A stretch of 64,000 nucleotides of DNA from Streptomyces sp. NBC_01142 (GCF_026341125.1 NZ_JAPEOR010000001.1:3596001-3660000); one strand, 5' to 3'; shown: positions 46,804-55,736, counted from the first letter of the stretch. The notes: generated from the letters alone by a model not told the origin. Made by a program: numbers and translations.

Positions 46804-46926
46804 TTCGTAGCGGACAGCGAGCCTGTCGTACCTCGTGGCGACCCCGCGGGCCTGCTTCAGCAGGCCGATCCGGCACTCGATCTTGCGTCGGCGTTTGTAG
46901 AGCTCGCGGCCGAAGCCGGGCGGGCG
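46804..46926 (-). pseudogene. IS5-type transposase C-terminal remnant
   Basis: A minus-strand frame reads RPPGFGRELYKRRRKIECRI then GLLKQARGVATRYDRLAVRY, the family's C-terminal YxxRxxxE and LK-RGxATRYDK-LAxRYE block. It stops at the Ku fragment junction. The element probably inserted into, or recombined with, the 5' part of ku. Confidence 0.65.
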
Positions 46927-47023
46927 GAGACTGCCGCATGTCGCTGGGCATGTCGAATGCGCCGGTTCCCGATCGACGCGAGAGTGAAGGCACCACATCC
47001 CAGGACTTCAGGAGCACCCCATC

Positions 47024-47638
47024 GTGACCGTAACCGCGGATTTGGCCATTTCCCTCGACGGCTACATCGCCGGCACCAACGTCGCCATCGACAACCCGGG
47101 AGGCGACGGCGCCGAGCCGCTCTTCGAGTGGATCCACAACCTGGCGAGCTGGCGGGAGCGCCAGGGGATGACCGGCGGGGAGGAGAACCGCGACTCCGAG
47201 CTGATGCGCGAGTGGTTCGACGCCACCGGAGCGGTGGTCATGGGCCGGATGATGTACGACACGGGCGAGGAGTTCTGGGGCGACAACCCGCCGTTCCGGG
47301 TCCCGGTCTTCGTGCTCACCCACCGCCCCCGGCCGTCCCTGGTCAAGGAGGGCGGCACCACCTTCACCTTCGTCACCGACGGTATCCACAGCGCCCTCGA
47401 CCAGGCGAAGGCCGCCGCCGGGGACAGGAACGTCGACATCGCGGGCGGGGCGAGCACGGTGCAGCAGTACCTCAGGGAGGGGCTCATCGACGAGCTGCAG
47501 CTGCACGTGGTGCCCGCGCTCCTCGGAGCGGGGCTGCGGCTCTTCGAGGGACACGGCGCCGGGCGGTGGGACCTCGAGCCGGTCAGGGTGGTCGGCACGC
47601 CCCTCGCCACCCACCTGAAGTACCGCTTCCTGAAGTGA
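47024..47638 (+). CDS. Dihydrofolate reductase family protein (RibD C-terminal-like)
   Basis: A 204-aa protein: VTADLAISLDGYIAGTNVAI at the start, AVVMGRMMYDTGEEFWGD as the G-R-x-x-Y-x motif, VFVLTHRPRP, then VDIAGGASTVQQYLREGL and DELQLHVVPALLGAGLRLF. This is the typical layout of RibD_C-type NADPH reductases widespread in actinobacteria. The physiological substrate is unknown. GTG 47024 has AGGAG at 47010-47014. A strong terminator follows. Confidence 0.92.
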   Translation: MTVTADLAISLDGYIAGTNVAIDNPGGDGAEPLFEWIHNLASWRERQGMTGGEENRDSELMREWFDATGAVVMGRMMYDTGEEFWGDNPPFRVPVFVLTHRPRPSLVKEGGTTFTFVTDGIHSALDQAKAAAGDRNVDIAGGASTVQQYLREGLIDELQLHVVPALLGAGLRLFEGHGAGRWDLEPVRVVGTPLATHLKYRFLK

Positions 47639-47654
47639 CCCGGCACGGGTAGAG

Positions 47655-47691
47655 CTCGGCCCCGGCAGCCCGCTACTGCTGCCGGGGCCGA
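47655..47691 (+). terminator. Strong intrinsic-type hairpin
   Basis: Perfect 14-bp stem CTCGGCCCCGGCAG (47655-47668) / CTGCCGGGGCCGAG (47678-47691) with a 9-nt loop, 17 nt after the reductase stop codon and followed by GGCTTTCG. It should end the reductase transcript and insulate the next gene. Confidence 0.85.
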
Positions 47692-47756
47692 GGGCTTTCG
47701 GCGGTCCAGGTGTACTGACCGATGGGGCAGTCGTCAGCGCGACAGGGGAGACTCTG

Positions 47757-48240
47757 GTGTCGTCGCTTGTGACTGAATCCTCCCCGCACCTCTGTGCGAC
47801 AGCGGATGCCTACGATGCCGTCGCAGTCCGCTACGCCGAATTCGCCCGCAATGAGCTTGACGCTCTTCCGCTGGATCGCGCGGTGCTCGCTGCGTTCGCC
47901 GAGCTCGCGCGGACCACCGGTGCCGGGCCGGTTGCCGGGCCCGTTGCCGAGCTGGGGTGCGGCGCTGGACGTGTGACCGCGCACCTGCGGGACCGGGGCT
48001 GGATGTCTTCGGCGTCGACCTGTCGCCGGTGATGATCGATCTCACCCGCGAGGCATACCAAGACCTGCGGTTCGAGGTCGGATCCATGGACGCCCTGGAC
48101 CTGGCCGACGGCAACCTGAACGGCATCGTGTTCTGGTATTCGGTCATTCACACCCCACCGCAGGACATGTCCTCGTACTTCGCCGAATTCCGGCGGGTAC
48201 TCGCGTCGCGGGGCCGCGTCGTAGTTCAACGGCCGACACG
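47757..48240 (+). pseudogene. SAM-dependent methyltransferase, frameshifted and truncated
   Basis: GTG 47757 (GGGGAG 6 nt upstream) opens VSSLVTESSPHLCATADAYD, YDAVAVRYAEFARNEL and the SAM motif VAELGCGAGRVTAHLRDRG. The continuation DVFGVDLSPVMIDLTREAY, GSMDALDLADGNLNGIVFWY, and YFAEFRRVLASRGRVVV lies in a different frame, so there is a shift near 47998. The C-terminal third is missing after about 48240. A class I methyltransferase once stood here. Confidence 0.78.
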
Positions 48241-48547
48241 GGCGGTGCAGAGTCCAGCAGAGTGGCTGCCTGGGACCACGGGGACTCCCTTTCGCCAGGC
48301 TTCCTCCAGATTGAGCGCAGCCAGACAAATGCGTCGGGTGTGGCGGGCAGTTCCTGGTAGTCGCGTGTGCCCTCGCGGATCACGCCGACGGTCTGCCGGC
48401 CAACGATCGCATCGCCTTGGCGAGAGGTGAGCAGCTCTTCCGCGCGGGCGCCGGCAGCTCGCCTTCAACGCGGGAAGTGGCATGGGTTCGCCGCCCACAC
48501 GTTACGCAAGCGGGTACTACTCGCCTGAGCGGCTGAACGAGTTCCAG
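48241..48547. other. Junk between a broken methyltransferase and a convergent gene
   Basis: No frame with codon bias or a recognisable motif. It probably represents rearranged sequence that replaced the methyltransferase 3' end. Confidence 0.35.
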
Positions 48548-49090
48548 CTATTTCAGGAGCCGGAAACCAGGCTGCTGGACCCACGCTCTGAGGAACTCCG
48601 CCGAGCCGTACGCGGCAGGCCATGGATCGGTCGTCGTTGCGACGATGCCCGGAAGGCCGGCCACGATGGGCACCTGGTCCTCCCGTAGTTCGGCGTTGGC
48701 AACGCCACCGATCACGTCCATGACGGCGGCGGTCAACAGAGCCGTGACGACGTGGTCGACTGGGCTGCTGCAGAACGCGATGACGTCGACGGCGTGGGTC
48801 GGGGTGAAGCCGACGAGAGGTTCCTGGTCGACTTCGTCGGCGCGCTCGGCGTCGAAAATGGCTTCGTCGCCGATGCCGGGCCCCATGAGAGAGACAAGGA
48901 CGGGTCGACGTCCGTCGACGCCTCCGGTGTTCGTGATGCCGAGGCTCTCTGCGTGAACGTGCAGGTCGTACTCGCCGACCCGCTTCTCCTCAAACCGTGC
49001 CGAGGTGCAAGCCAGAGAGTTGCGGAGCCGCTGGATCGCCGCGCGGGGGACGGCCTCCGCCAACTCGATCACCAATACCGGTCCACTCAT
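48548..49090 (-). CDS. Conserved hypothetical protein (DUF6368-like)
   Basis: A 180-aa cytoplasmic protein: MSGPVLVIELAEAVPRAAIQ, FTPTHAVDVIAFCSSPVDHV, TAAVMDVIGGVANAEL and the end SAEFLRAWVQQPGFRLLK. The last block (FLRAWxxxPGFRLLK) is typical of actinobacterial DUF6368-type proteins, some of which look like immunity proteins (recall). No catalytic motif is visible. It stands alone among debris. Confidence 0.75.
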   Translation of the reverse strand: MSGPVLVIELAEAVPRAAIQRLRNSLACTSARFEEKRVGEYDLHVHAESLGITNTGGVDGRRPVLVSLMGPGIGDEAIFDAERADEVDQEPLVGFTPTHAVDVIAFCSSPVDHVVTALLTAAVMDVIGGVANAELREDQVPIVAGLPGIVATTTDPWPAAYGSAEFLRAWVQQPGFRLLK

Positions 49091-49296
49091 GGCTCGGAGC
49101 CTGGCCAGCCGGGACTGTAACCCCCAACCGAATACTCAGCGTGCCGGCGCCACAGAAGTTGAGCCAGAACCCGACTTCCGGCAGCGGATGTTCAGCACTT
49201 CGGGAGGCGCTCAATCTGGGCCGTGCTCGATGCTCACCAGAATGGACAGCACCCGGCCGGCGGCTCTCCTGCCGGGCACCCGTCTCAGCGCCGGAG

Positions 49297-49968
49297 TCAC
49301 CAGTCGACGTGTGCGGTGACCCATCTGACCAGACCGTCTTCGTCGTCCGCAGGGGGCAGGCGGGGACCGCAGGCGAGTGGGGTGCAGGACAGCTGCAGGT
49401 GGGTGAGGAAGCCGTAGGGGCCGTTGTCGGCCGCCGGTCCGAGTACCAGGGCGTGGGTGGGGGTGCGCCAGATGCGGTGCGTCAGCGCGGGACCGGTGAC
49501 CACGGCTACGGACGACAGAATCGTCCGCTCAGGGGCTGTGCCCAGGTGTTCGGTCACCGCCTGCGCTGCCTGCGCGAGCACGGCCTCGCAGTCCTGGTCG
49601 GTGCATGGTCTGCGGCCACTCCAGCCGGGCAGCTGCTGCCAGTCGTCCATGAGGTCGTACAGCCACGGTCCATTGGTCATGCTCTCGTCGTCCGGGTCGA
49701 GGGGGTACAGCTCGCCGAAGACGAGGAAGCGCCGGGCGTCCGGGTGCCCGAACGGGTTGCCGCCGTCGCTGCACAGCACGTGTCCGTATCCGGTGCGGAA
49801 GGAGTCGCAGACCAGTTCGTGATCCCAGCTCCATCCGCGTTGTTGCAGCTCCGCGTCCATGGCATCGACGTCGTCGGGGACCTGCGGTACGGCCGGCAGG
49901 GCGACGAGCTCGGCAACGGCCGCAGCGGTCAACGGTCGGTGGGCGAGGGCATGTACGGGTATCGGCAT
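49297..49968 (-). CDS. Hypothetical protein
   Basis: A 223-aa protein starting MPIPVHALAHRPLTAAAVAE at ATG 49968; the frame runs further upstream but loses codon bias there. It contains DDVDAMDAELQQRGWSWDHE, GGNPFGHPDARRFLVFGELY, DPDDESMTNGPWLYDLMDDW and a C-terminal RWVTAHVDW. Acidic and aromatic-rich with several Trp; no signal peptide. I do not recognise the family. Its shape is like SUKH/Imm-type small globular proteins, but that is only an impression. Confidence 0.7.
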   Translation of the reverse strand: MPIPVHALAHRPLTAAAVAELVALPAVPQVPDDVDAMDAELQQRGWSWDHELVCDSFRTGYGHVLCSDGGNPFGHPDARRFLVFGELYPLDPDDESMTNGPWLYDLMDDWQQLPGWSGRRPCTDQDCEAVLAQAAQAVTEHLGTAPERTILSSVAVVTGPALTHRIWRTPTHALVLGPAADNGPYGFLTHLQLSCTPLACGPRLPPADDEDGLVRWVTAHVDW

Positions 49969-50052
49969 ACAGATCACTCTAGAAGCGGCCGATGCTGTCG
50001 AGACTCCTGAACATTGCGTCCTGGCCGCGGTGAGCAATACAGCTGGGGCGTG

Positions 50053-50169
50053 CATCGGAAGCAGATCTTGGATCTCCAGAGGCACCGGGCAGTCGCCCCC
50101 CGCTACGAGAAGCTCGCCGTCCCCTATGAGGCGACCACCCTCGTCGCGGCCATCAACGAGTGGCTGTAG
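50053..50169 (+). pseudogene. IS5-type transposase C-terminal remnant
   Basis: The frame HRKQILDLQRHRAVAPRYEK, LAVPYEATTLVAAINEWL ends at TAG 50167-50169. This is the last 38 codons of the same kind of transposase seen at 46804-46926, in the opposite orientation. Everything upstream is gone. Confidence 0.7.
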
Positions 50170-50225
50170 CCCCCCACGTACGCGCATCTTGTGCAACGCC
50201 GGCGCTCAAGCACAAGCGCACGGAG

Positions 50226-50732
50226 TCACCTGCCGACGGAACCGTCAGCCTGTTCCCGGAGGATGTCGGCATGGCCCGCATGGCGGGCGGTCTCTTCAAT
50301 CATATGTACCAGCACCCAACGCATCGATCGCATAGCCTCGGCTTTGCCGGCCGCCCGAGCGCACGGACGGTTCAAGTCGTCACAACCCTCGATGATTTCG
50401 TTGGATCGCTCGATGGCGCCGCGATAGGCGGCAAGAAGACTCTCAGCGCTGTCACCCTCGGCGAGCTCCATGCCGAAGTCCGGATGCGCGACGTCGGCGC
50501 CCTCGAAGGCCCAGACGAACCAGTAGAGCTCCGCCGAAGTCAGGTGTTTGACCAGGCCGAAGACGCTGGTGCCAGAGGGCACTCCAGAAGTACGTCCTTG
50601 CTCGTCGTCAAGGCCCTGCGTCTTAGCAGCCACCGCATCCCGGACGTAGTTCAGGAACGCGAGCAGAGTCGACTTCTCATCGGAGTCATTGCCGGGTGGA
50701 CCTACGTCGCGGCGCGGTTGAGTGTCTGTCAC
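50226..50732 (-). CDS. DinB family protein (DUF664-like)
   Basis: A 168-aa four-helix-bundle protein: STLLAFLNYVRDAVAAKTQG, SVFGLVKHLTSAELYWFVWA with a first His, and RWVLVHMIEETARHAGHADI with the other two His. The three His are spaced as in metal-binding DinB/MDMPI proteins. Mycothiol- or bacillithiol-dependent transferases belong here; a thiol transferase role is possible. It starts at GTG 50732. Confidence 0.9.
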   Translation of the reverse strand: MTDTQPRRDVGPPGNDSDEKSTLLAFLNYVRDAVAAKTQGLDDEQGRTSGVPSGTSVFGLVKHLTSAELYWFVWAFEGADVAHPDFGMELAEGDSAESLLAAYRGAIERSNEIIEGCDDLNRPCARAAGKAEAMRSMRWVLVHMIEETARHAGHADILREQADGSVGR

Positions 50733-50794
50733 CGAGGCACCCTAGCTTGATCCACTTCCGAAACACACCCTGGAACGGGTCGGCTTCGACGCCG

Positions 50795-50819
50795 TGATCA
50801 CACAGTCGTTGTGTGATCA
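50795..50819 (+). repeat. Perfect inverted repeat
   Basis: TGATCACACA (50795-50804) and TGTGTGATCA (50810-50819) with a 5-nt centre. It sits upstream of the DinB gene on its minus strand, about 60 bp before its start. It could be an operator or a hairpin. Confidence 0.75.
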
Positions 50820-50981
50820 TCCACTGCTTCAGGTGCTCCCTGCCCGAACGCGAGGCGGCAGCGTTCAACCTGCTCGGCCACCTGCTCCACGAACCAGCAC
50901 ATGATCTTGTAGGGGATGACGTGCTCGTCTTGGCTGTGGATGTGGACGGCTGGCTCCAGGCTACGAGTTCACAGACTGCTT

Positions 50982-51539
50982 TCAGCGCAGATCGAGCAGC
51001 ATCACGTCATGGAGCTCCGCGCCCTCGCCCCATGGCCGCGCCTCGCCGATCTTGCGGTATCCCCACGCCCGGTAAGCGGCCGACGCCGCCTTGCTCGCCG
51101 GGTGGACGTTCAACAGCACCCGCTCGGCTCCGATGCCGTCGAGCAGCGTCTTGTGCAGACGCCGCGCAACACCCTGTCCGCGCCACGGTCCGCGCACGGC
51201 TAGTTCCATGAGCCCGAAGGTGCGGTGCCCGTCCTCGCGCCGCATGTCGTCGGGCACGGGCTCGGTCAGTTCGTCCCACCACACCGTATCGGGCCCGAGC
51301 GGGTAGCCGTACGCCATGCCGATCGGCTCGCCCTCCGAGGTACGGGCCAAGACAGCGCGAAAGGTGCGGTTGCGAGCCTGTACGGGGAAGCGGCGGAAGG
51401 CGGCGGCGATGTCGTCCTCGGTCTCGTTGTACGGAGGCTCCGCGAACGCTTCGGCGTAGATCAGCTTGAACGCGTCCTCGGCCTGCACTGCGGCCGATCC
51501 ATCCATGCGCCCTATCGCGATGATCCCTTGCTGCGTCAT
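50982..51539 (-). CDS. GNAT family N-acetyltransferase
   Basis: A 185-aa acetyltransferase with LMELAVRGPWRGQGVARRLH as motif A (W-R-G-Q-G-V-A) and LLNVHPASKAASAAYRAWGY as motif B. The N-terminal half carries AEAFAEPPYNETEDDIAAAF. ATG 51539 has GAGGGGGA 6 nt upstream; the longer in-frame start at 51566 lacks one. Substrate unknown. Confidence 0.92.
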   Translation of the reverse strand: MTQQGIIAIGRMDGSAAVQAEDAFKLIYAEAFAEPPYNETEDDIAAAFRRFPVQARNRTFRAVLARTSEGEPIGMAYGYPLGPDTVWWDELTEPVPDDMRREDGHRTFGLMELAVRGPWRGQGVARRLHKTLLDGIGAERVLLNVHPASKAASAAYRAWGYRKIGEARPWGEGAELHDVMLLDLR

Positions 51540-51978
51540 GTGGTTCCCCCTCGAACGGTCACGCAAATGCGCTCGGCGCGCACTCGCGGCCGCTGAAACT
51601 CCCGGATCTTACCCACCAAGGGCAGTGAGACGGTGCTGGGCCAGTATGGGCAGACGGTTGAGGAAGGACAGACGTCGATCACTCGGCTGATCGTCGGCAG
51701 GACGCAACCGGCGCCGGGACGGCCTCGCTCAGCTCTACACACCAGCCGTCGTCCGGCAAGGCGTAGTGGCACTGGATGGCGCAGTGGCGGCCTGCATGAA
51801 CGCGCAGCTCAGGCATGTCCGCAGGCTGCCACAGCTGCCCCGTCGGAGTCTCGCGAGTATCCGCTCAGCACTTGATGCGCGCCCAACCGCCATGGGCGGG
51901 ACAAGCCTTAGGTCTGCGAGCATGGGGCGGAGGCGGGTAGCGAATGGCCGATCCACAGATTCCAGGCATTGCTCACCG
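51540..51978. other. Intergenic, no gene seen
   Basis: A 439-bp gap between two minus-strand genes. Frames are short and without motif; it must carry the promoter of the acetyltransferase. Confidence 0.35.
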
Positions 51979-52305
51979 CTACACGCCAGGAGCCCGGTAC
52001 TGGACTCGCTCGGCTGTGCGCAGGGCATCCACCGTTTCATCGACGGTCAGGAGAACGGTCGTCTCGAACGAGCTAAGCGCGCCGCCTCCACTAATCGCCA
52101 GTGCAACTGCGGCCATGGACACGTTGTCCGGAGCTTCCCACAGGTTATAGCCGTCGTGCGTGCCAAAGGCATACCAGAAGCCATGGAGCTTCCCACCGAC
52201 GGACTCGATGTACGACTGAGCTGCCTTTGCGCGGTCCTCGGGGTGGCCGATCAGCCTCGCCCAAGTCTCCGGTGTGTAGCTGAACCTCGATAGATAGAGC
52301 GGCAT
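51979..52305 (-). CDS. GYD domain protein
   Basis: A 108-aa protein with the family layout: MPLYLSRFSYTPETWARLIG, VGGKLHGFWYAFGTHDGYNL (the G-x-D-G-Y-N core) and PDNVSMAAVALAISGGGALS. It is a small ferredoxin-like fold, function unknown. Start ATG 52305 has AAGGGAG 5 nt upstream. Confidence 0.92.
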   Translation of the reverse strand: MPLYLSRFSYTPETWARLIGHPEDRAKAAQSYIESVGGKLHGFWYAFGTHDGYNLWEAPDNVSMAAVALAISGGGALSSFETTVLLTVDETVDALRTAERVQYRAPGV

Positions 52306-52761
52306 TGTGTCTCCCTTTCGTTTCATCAAGGGATGCCCCCGCTGGGCGGGAGAAGCGCCGGAGCGTCCCGCGCGTCCCCCGAACGGCCGGGGACGATGAC
52401 CGGCGTGGCCCACTGTCGACAGGTGAGTGGGGCCGCCCCGGCAGTGTGAAGGGGCTTTGGGCGGGAGCTGTGATGGGGCGAGAGATCGGGGGCCCGTACC
52501 TCCACACCATGGTCCACGTACGCAGCCACACCGGATCATTGCTGAGCTGGCTGACGGCCTCCACGGGGACGGCGTACGGCAGGGAGAGCTCGTCCATGGC
52601 GCAAGCGCGCGACCAGACGGGACTGGCGTCGTGTACGGCAACGCCATCCGAGGAGTCCATGCCTCCGGGACACCGCAGCCGCGTCGCTCTACCACGGGAG
52701 ATCACCGGAATCCGTCCAATGGCCTCGGTAGGCGCCACCCTGCCCGCGCACACGCTCAACT
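52306..52761. other. Intergenic, no gene seen
   Basis: A 456-bp divergent region upstream of the GYD gene, ending at the left copy of the inverted repeat. No supported frame. Confidence 0.4.
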
Positions 52762-52853
52762 GGCCAACTGGAACGCTCAGTCACACGGCTGTGACTGAGC
52801 GCTTCACTTGGCGGACGAGCGCTGGGTTTGGGGGGTGAGCGTCTGAGTTGGCA
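52762..52853 (+). repeat. Long inverted repeat, left copy
   Basis: About 92 bp that matches, in inverse orientation, 55644-55736. Shared landmarks are CAACTGnAACGCTCAGTCAC, TGTGACTGAGCG, TTCACTTGGCGG and TGAGCGTCTGAGTTGGC. Each copy holds its own inner dyad (CGCTCAGTCACA/TGTGACTGAGCG) and three degenerate 19-20-bp direct repeats starting GAGCG. Confidence 0.85.
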
Positions 52854-52976
52854 GGCAGGGTGACGGCGCGCGAACCCGCGTCAGTTGATCGACCCGCGCG
52901 TGGCGTGCAACCTTTTATGGGGTTGATCAGTCTTCTCAGCGACCACCGTCGTGGTCGCGCCTACGAGGAGATCGTC

Positions 52977-54053
52977 ATTTCCGCCATACGCAAGACTCTG
53001 ACCGCCACTGCCGTCGCCACTGTGGTCCTGGCCGGCTCCGCCGCCTGCGGCACGGTGGAAAACCTGTCCGCCGGGCAGAAGCTCGACCGGGCCTTCGACA
53101 AGCTCGGCAAGGAGCACTCGCTCTCCTTCGAGCTCGACCTGGACGCCGACGCCAAGACACTGAAGGCGCTGGATGCCGACGCGGAGCCTGGCGAGGAGAT
53201 TCCGGACGAGGTCGCCGAGTTGCTCAGTGGTGGGCGGATCTCCGTCTCCATGCAGTCCAAGAAGCCTTTGGCCGAGTCCGGCGACAAGGACATCACCGGC
53301 ATGGCCATGAAGTTCAGCAGCCCGGACGGTGACCTGTTCGAGTACCGGCTCGTCGGCAAGTACACGTATTTCCGCGCCGACGTGGACGGCTTCGAGAAGA
53401 TGACCGGCAGCCCCATGCCGTCCGCCGACGACCTGCCCGAGAGCGCTGGAGCCTTCAAGAAGCTGCTTGAGGGCGAATGGGTCAAGGTCGCGACGAAGGA
53501 CCTTGAGAAAACCCGCGACGAGATGGACGAAATGCAGGGCCCGGAGGGTGGGAAGCCGTCGGCGGAACCCACGCTCGACGCCAAGACGCAGAAGAAGCTC
53601 ATGAAGGCCCTCCGGGAGGTCATCGCTCGCAAGGTCGACTTCCAGACCGCCGACGGGAAGGACGGCACCGAGCGCATCACCGCCACCGCTCCCTTCCGCA
53701 CCCTGCTCGCCGAGCTGATCGACGAGATCCGCCCGCTGTCGAAGGACCTGCCGCCGGGTGTCGAGCTGCCAACGGACAAGGACCTCAAGGAGGCGCCGAA
53801 CAAGAAGGTCACGGCCCACTTCACGCTCCGCAACGGTGCGCTGACCGAGGTGTCCGTGGATCTTGCCAAGCTGGCGGAAGACGCGAAGGTGAAGAAGCTC
53901 GCACTTGTGCTGCGCATGGGCAAGGGCGAAGAGGCCACGGCTCCGGCCGGAGCTACCGAGGTGAAGATGGACGAGCTGATGGAGAGCTTCGTCGGGGGAG
54001 CCTCGGACGCGGCCTTTGAGGATGAGGAGTTCCCGGAGGATGCACAGGGGTGA
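52977..54053 (+). CDS. Secreted lipoprotein with an apparent ATT start
   Basis: A 358-aa lipoprotein. The signal is AIRKTLTATAVATVVLAGSA followed by the lipobox Cys in SAACGTV; the mature part is charged (LDRAFDKLGKEHSLSFELDL, LVGKYTYFRADVDGFEKMTG) and looks like LprG/LolA-type Streptomyces lipoproteins. The natural start lies where GAGGAG (52965-52970) is followed 6 nt later by ATT, exactly in frame, where an ATG would be expected. The next upstream in-frame ATG (52917) has no ribosome site and spoils the signal peptide. Either ATT is used or the start has mutated. Lies inside the inverted-repeat bounded segment. Confidence 0.78.
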   Translation: MSAIRKTLTATAVATVVLAGSAACGTVENLSAGQKLDRAFDKLGKEHSLSFELDLDADAKTLKALDADAEPGEEIPDEVAELLSGGRISVSMQSKKPLAESGDKDITGMAMKFSSPDGDLFEYRLVGKYTYFRADVDGFEKMTGSPMPSADDLPESAGAFKKLLEGEWVKVATKDLEKTRDEMDEMQGPEGGKPSAEPTLDAKTQKKLMKALREVIARKVDFQTADGKDGTERITATAPFRTLLAELIDEIRPLSKDLPPGVELPTDKDLKEAPNKKVTAHFTLRNGALTEVSVDLAKLAEDAKVKKLALVLRMGKGEEATAPAGATEVKMDELMESFVGGASDAAFEDEEFPEDAQG

Positions 54054-54118
54054 CGCCCGGCGGCAGGTGGAGCCAGTGCCGCCTGTGTCGGCGTCGGAGG
54101 AGGATGCTCTTATGGATG

Positions 54119-55198
54119 TCAAGCGGCGGTTGTGAGGTGACTCGGGGCCGCTGCTGTGGCGTTGGTGGTGGTCAGGACGTGGAAGATCTCGCGGGCGATG
54201 AACCGCTTGAGGCAGCGGATGATCTCCTTCTTCGAGAGGCCTTCTTTGGTGCGTCGTTCCATGTAGGTGCGGGTGCGCTGGTCCCAGCGCAGCCGGCAGA
54301 GAACGATTCGGTAGAGGGCGGCGTTCGCGGCGCGGTCGCCGCCCCGGTTGAGGCGGTGGCGGTGGGTGCGGCCGGATGAGGCCGGCAGTGGGGCGACGCC
54401 GCAGAGCATCGCGAACGCGGCCTCGGAGCGGAGCCGGCCGGGGTTGTCGCCCGCGGTGACCAGCAGTTGGCCCGCGACGTCCGGGCCGACGCCGTTGAGC
54501 TCGCTCAGGACCGGGTTGATCTCCTGGGTGAGTGGGGCTATGAGCTCGTCCAGTTCGTCGATCTCCTGGCCCAGGTCGCGGTGGCGGCGGGCGAGGGAGC
54601 GCAGGGCGATCTTCGTCGCGGTGACCGGGTCGCCCGCCTGGCCGGGGCTGGGGCGGAATGCCGCGCAGATGGTCAGCAGGTCCTTGTCCTTCAGGTGCCG
54701 CAGCATGGTGCGGACCCCTTCCGGTGCGGTGATGATCAGGGTCTTGATCTGCCGGGTGACGTCGGCCCTTTGCTGGACCGCGCTGCGGCGGGCGACCCGC
54801 AGGGCCCGCAGGGCCTCGACGCGGCCGTCACGAAACTTCGGGGTGCCGGTGCGGCGTTCGGCCAGCGCGGCCCGGGCCGCTGCCTCGGCGTCGACCGGGT
54901 CGGACTTGCCCTGCCAGCGACGGGTCTTGCGGTCCGGGCGGTCGATCTCGACCACCGTCACGTCGTGTTCACGCAGGTGGCGGGACAGGCCCGCGCCGTA
55001 GGCTCCGGTGCCCTCAACTCCGACCAGGACCAGGACGCCGAAGGAGCGGAGCCAGGTCAGGAGCTTGCGGTATCCGAGCGCGGAGGCGGGGAACTGGGCC
55101 GAGCCCAGGACCCGGCCGGCCGCGTCGACCGCGGCCGCGGTGTGGGTGTCCTTGTGGGTGTCGACGCCGCCGGTGACCTCGACCTCATGCTGTGCCAT
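54119..55198 (-). mobile_element. IS110 family transposase, apparently intact
   Basis: A 359-aa IS110-type recombinase. The N-terminal DEDD domain shows VTGGVDTHKDTHTAAAVDAA, VLVGVEGTGAYGAGLSRHLR and GKSDPVDAEAAARAALA; the C-terminal Transposase_20 domain has LSELNGVGPDVAGQLLVTAG and FAMLCGVAPLPASSGRTHRH with the catalytic Ser region. No frameshift is seen. It starts at ATG 55198 (MAQHEVEV). IS110 elements lack terminal inverted repeats and use a bridge RNA, so exact ends cannot be read here. Confidence 0.92.
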
Positions 55199-55643
55199 CG
55201 TGGATCGTGCCGTCCTCTCCATTCGACCGGGCAGGATGGCACCCGTCGGCCGGGAGGGCGGACAAGACAGTGATGGGGCCTCTGGCCAGGCTCTTATGAA
55301 GTCACGCCCCCCGGTCCGGCGGATGCACGCGAGCGCCCCCCGGCCGGAGCCGACAAATCCCGTTGAGGACCCGAAGTCAGTCAGTCGGTGGGTCAGACCC
55401 CGCCGGGGAACGCTCACGTACATCCTCACTGTCAGTCGGGCATACCGGCCGAACCTGCGGTACGACCACGTTCCGTGAGGATGCTGGGCCGGTGAGGTGG
55501 AGGCCGGCGTGGGCAGAGGGGTTCGAACAGTGCCGAGGTTCCTGAACGAGCGACTCGGTGATCGCATCGCCTTCCCAGCGCCGTCCGGCCCCTGAACCGA
55601 ACGCCCACAAGGCCCCTGACCGGCCCGTGCCGGCGGCCACTTC
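55199..55643. other. Upstream region of IS110 (possible bridge RNA)
   Basis: A 445-bp non-coding stretch 5' of the transposase on its strand. In IS110 elements with upstream ncRNA the bridge RNA is encoded between the left end and the start codon, so it could lie here. I see no supported protein gene. Confidence 0.35.
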
Positions 55644-55736
55644 GCCAACTCAGACGCTCATCCCCGCCAAGCGAAGCGCTCCACCGCCAAGTGAATCGCT
55701 CAGTCACACGAGGTGTGACTGAGCGTTTCAGTTGCC
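55644..55736 (-). repeat. Long inverted repeat, right copy
   Basis: The inverse partner of 52762-52853, with an estimated four fifths of positions identical. It bounds, with the left copy, a 2.8-kb segment holding the lipoprotein gene and IS110. Confidence 0.85.

Noticed and set aside
50798..50947. Minus-strand frame reading VHIHSQDEHVIPYKIMCWFV
   Set aside because: The stretch looks protein-like and could be a gene fragment, but it has no start or partner and part of its tail is the inverted repeat at 50795-50819. I cannot name a family.
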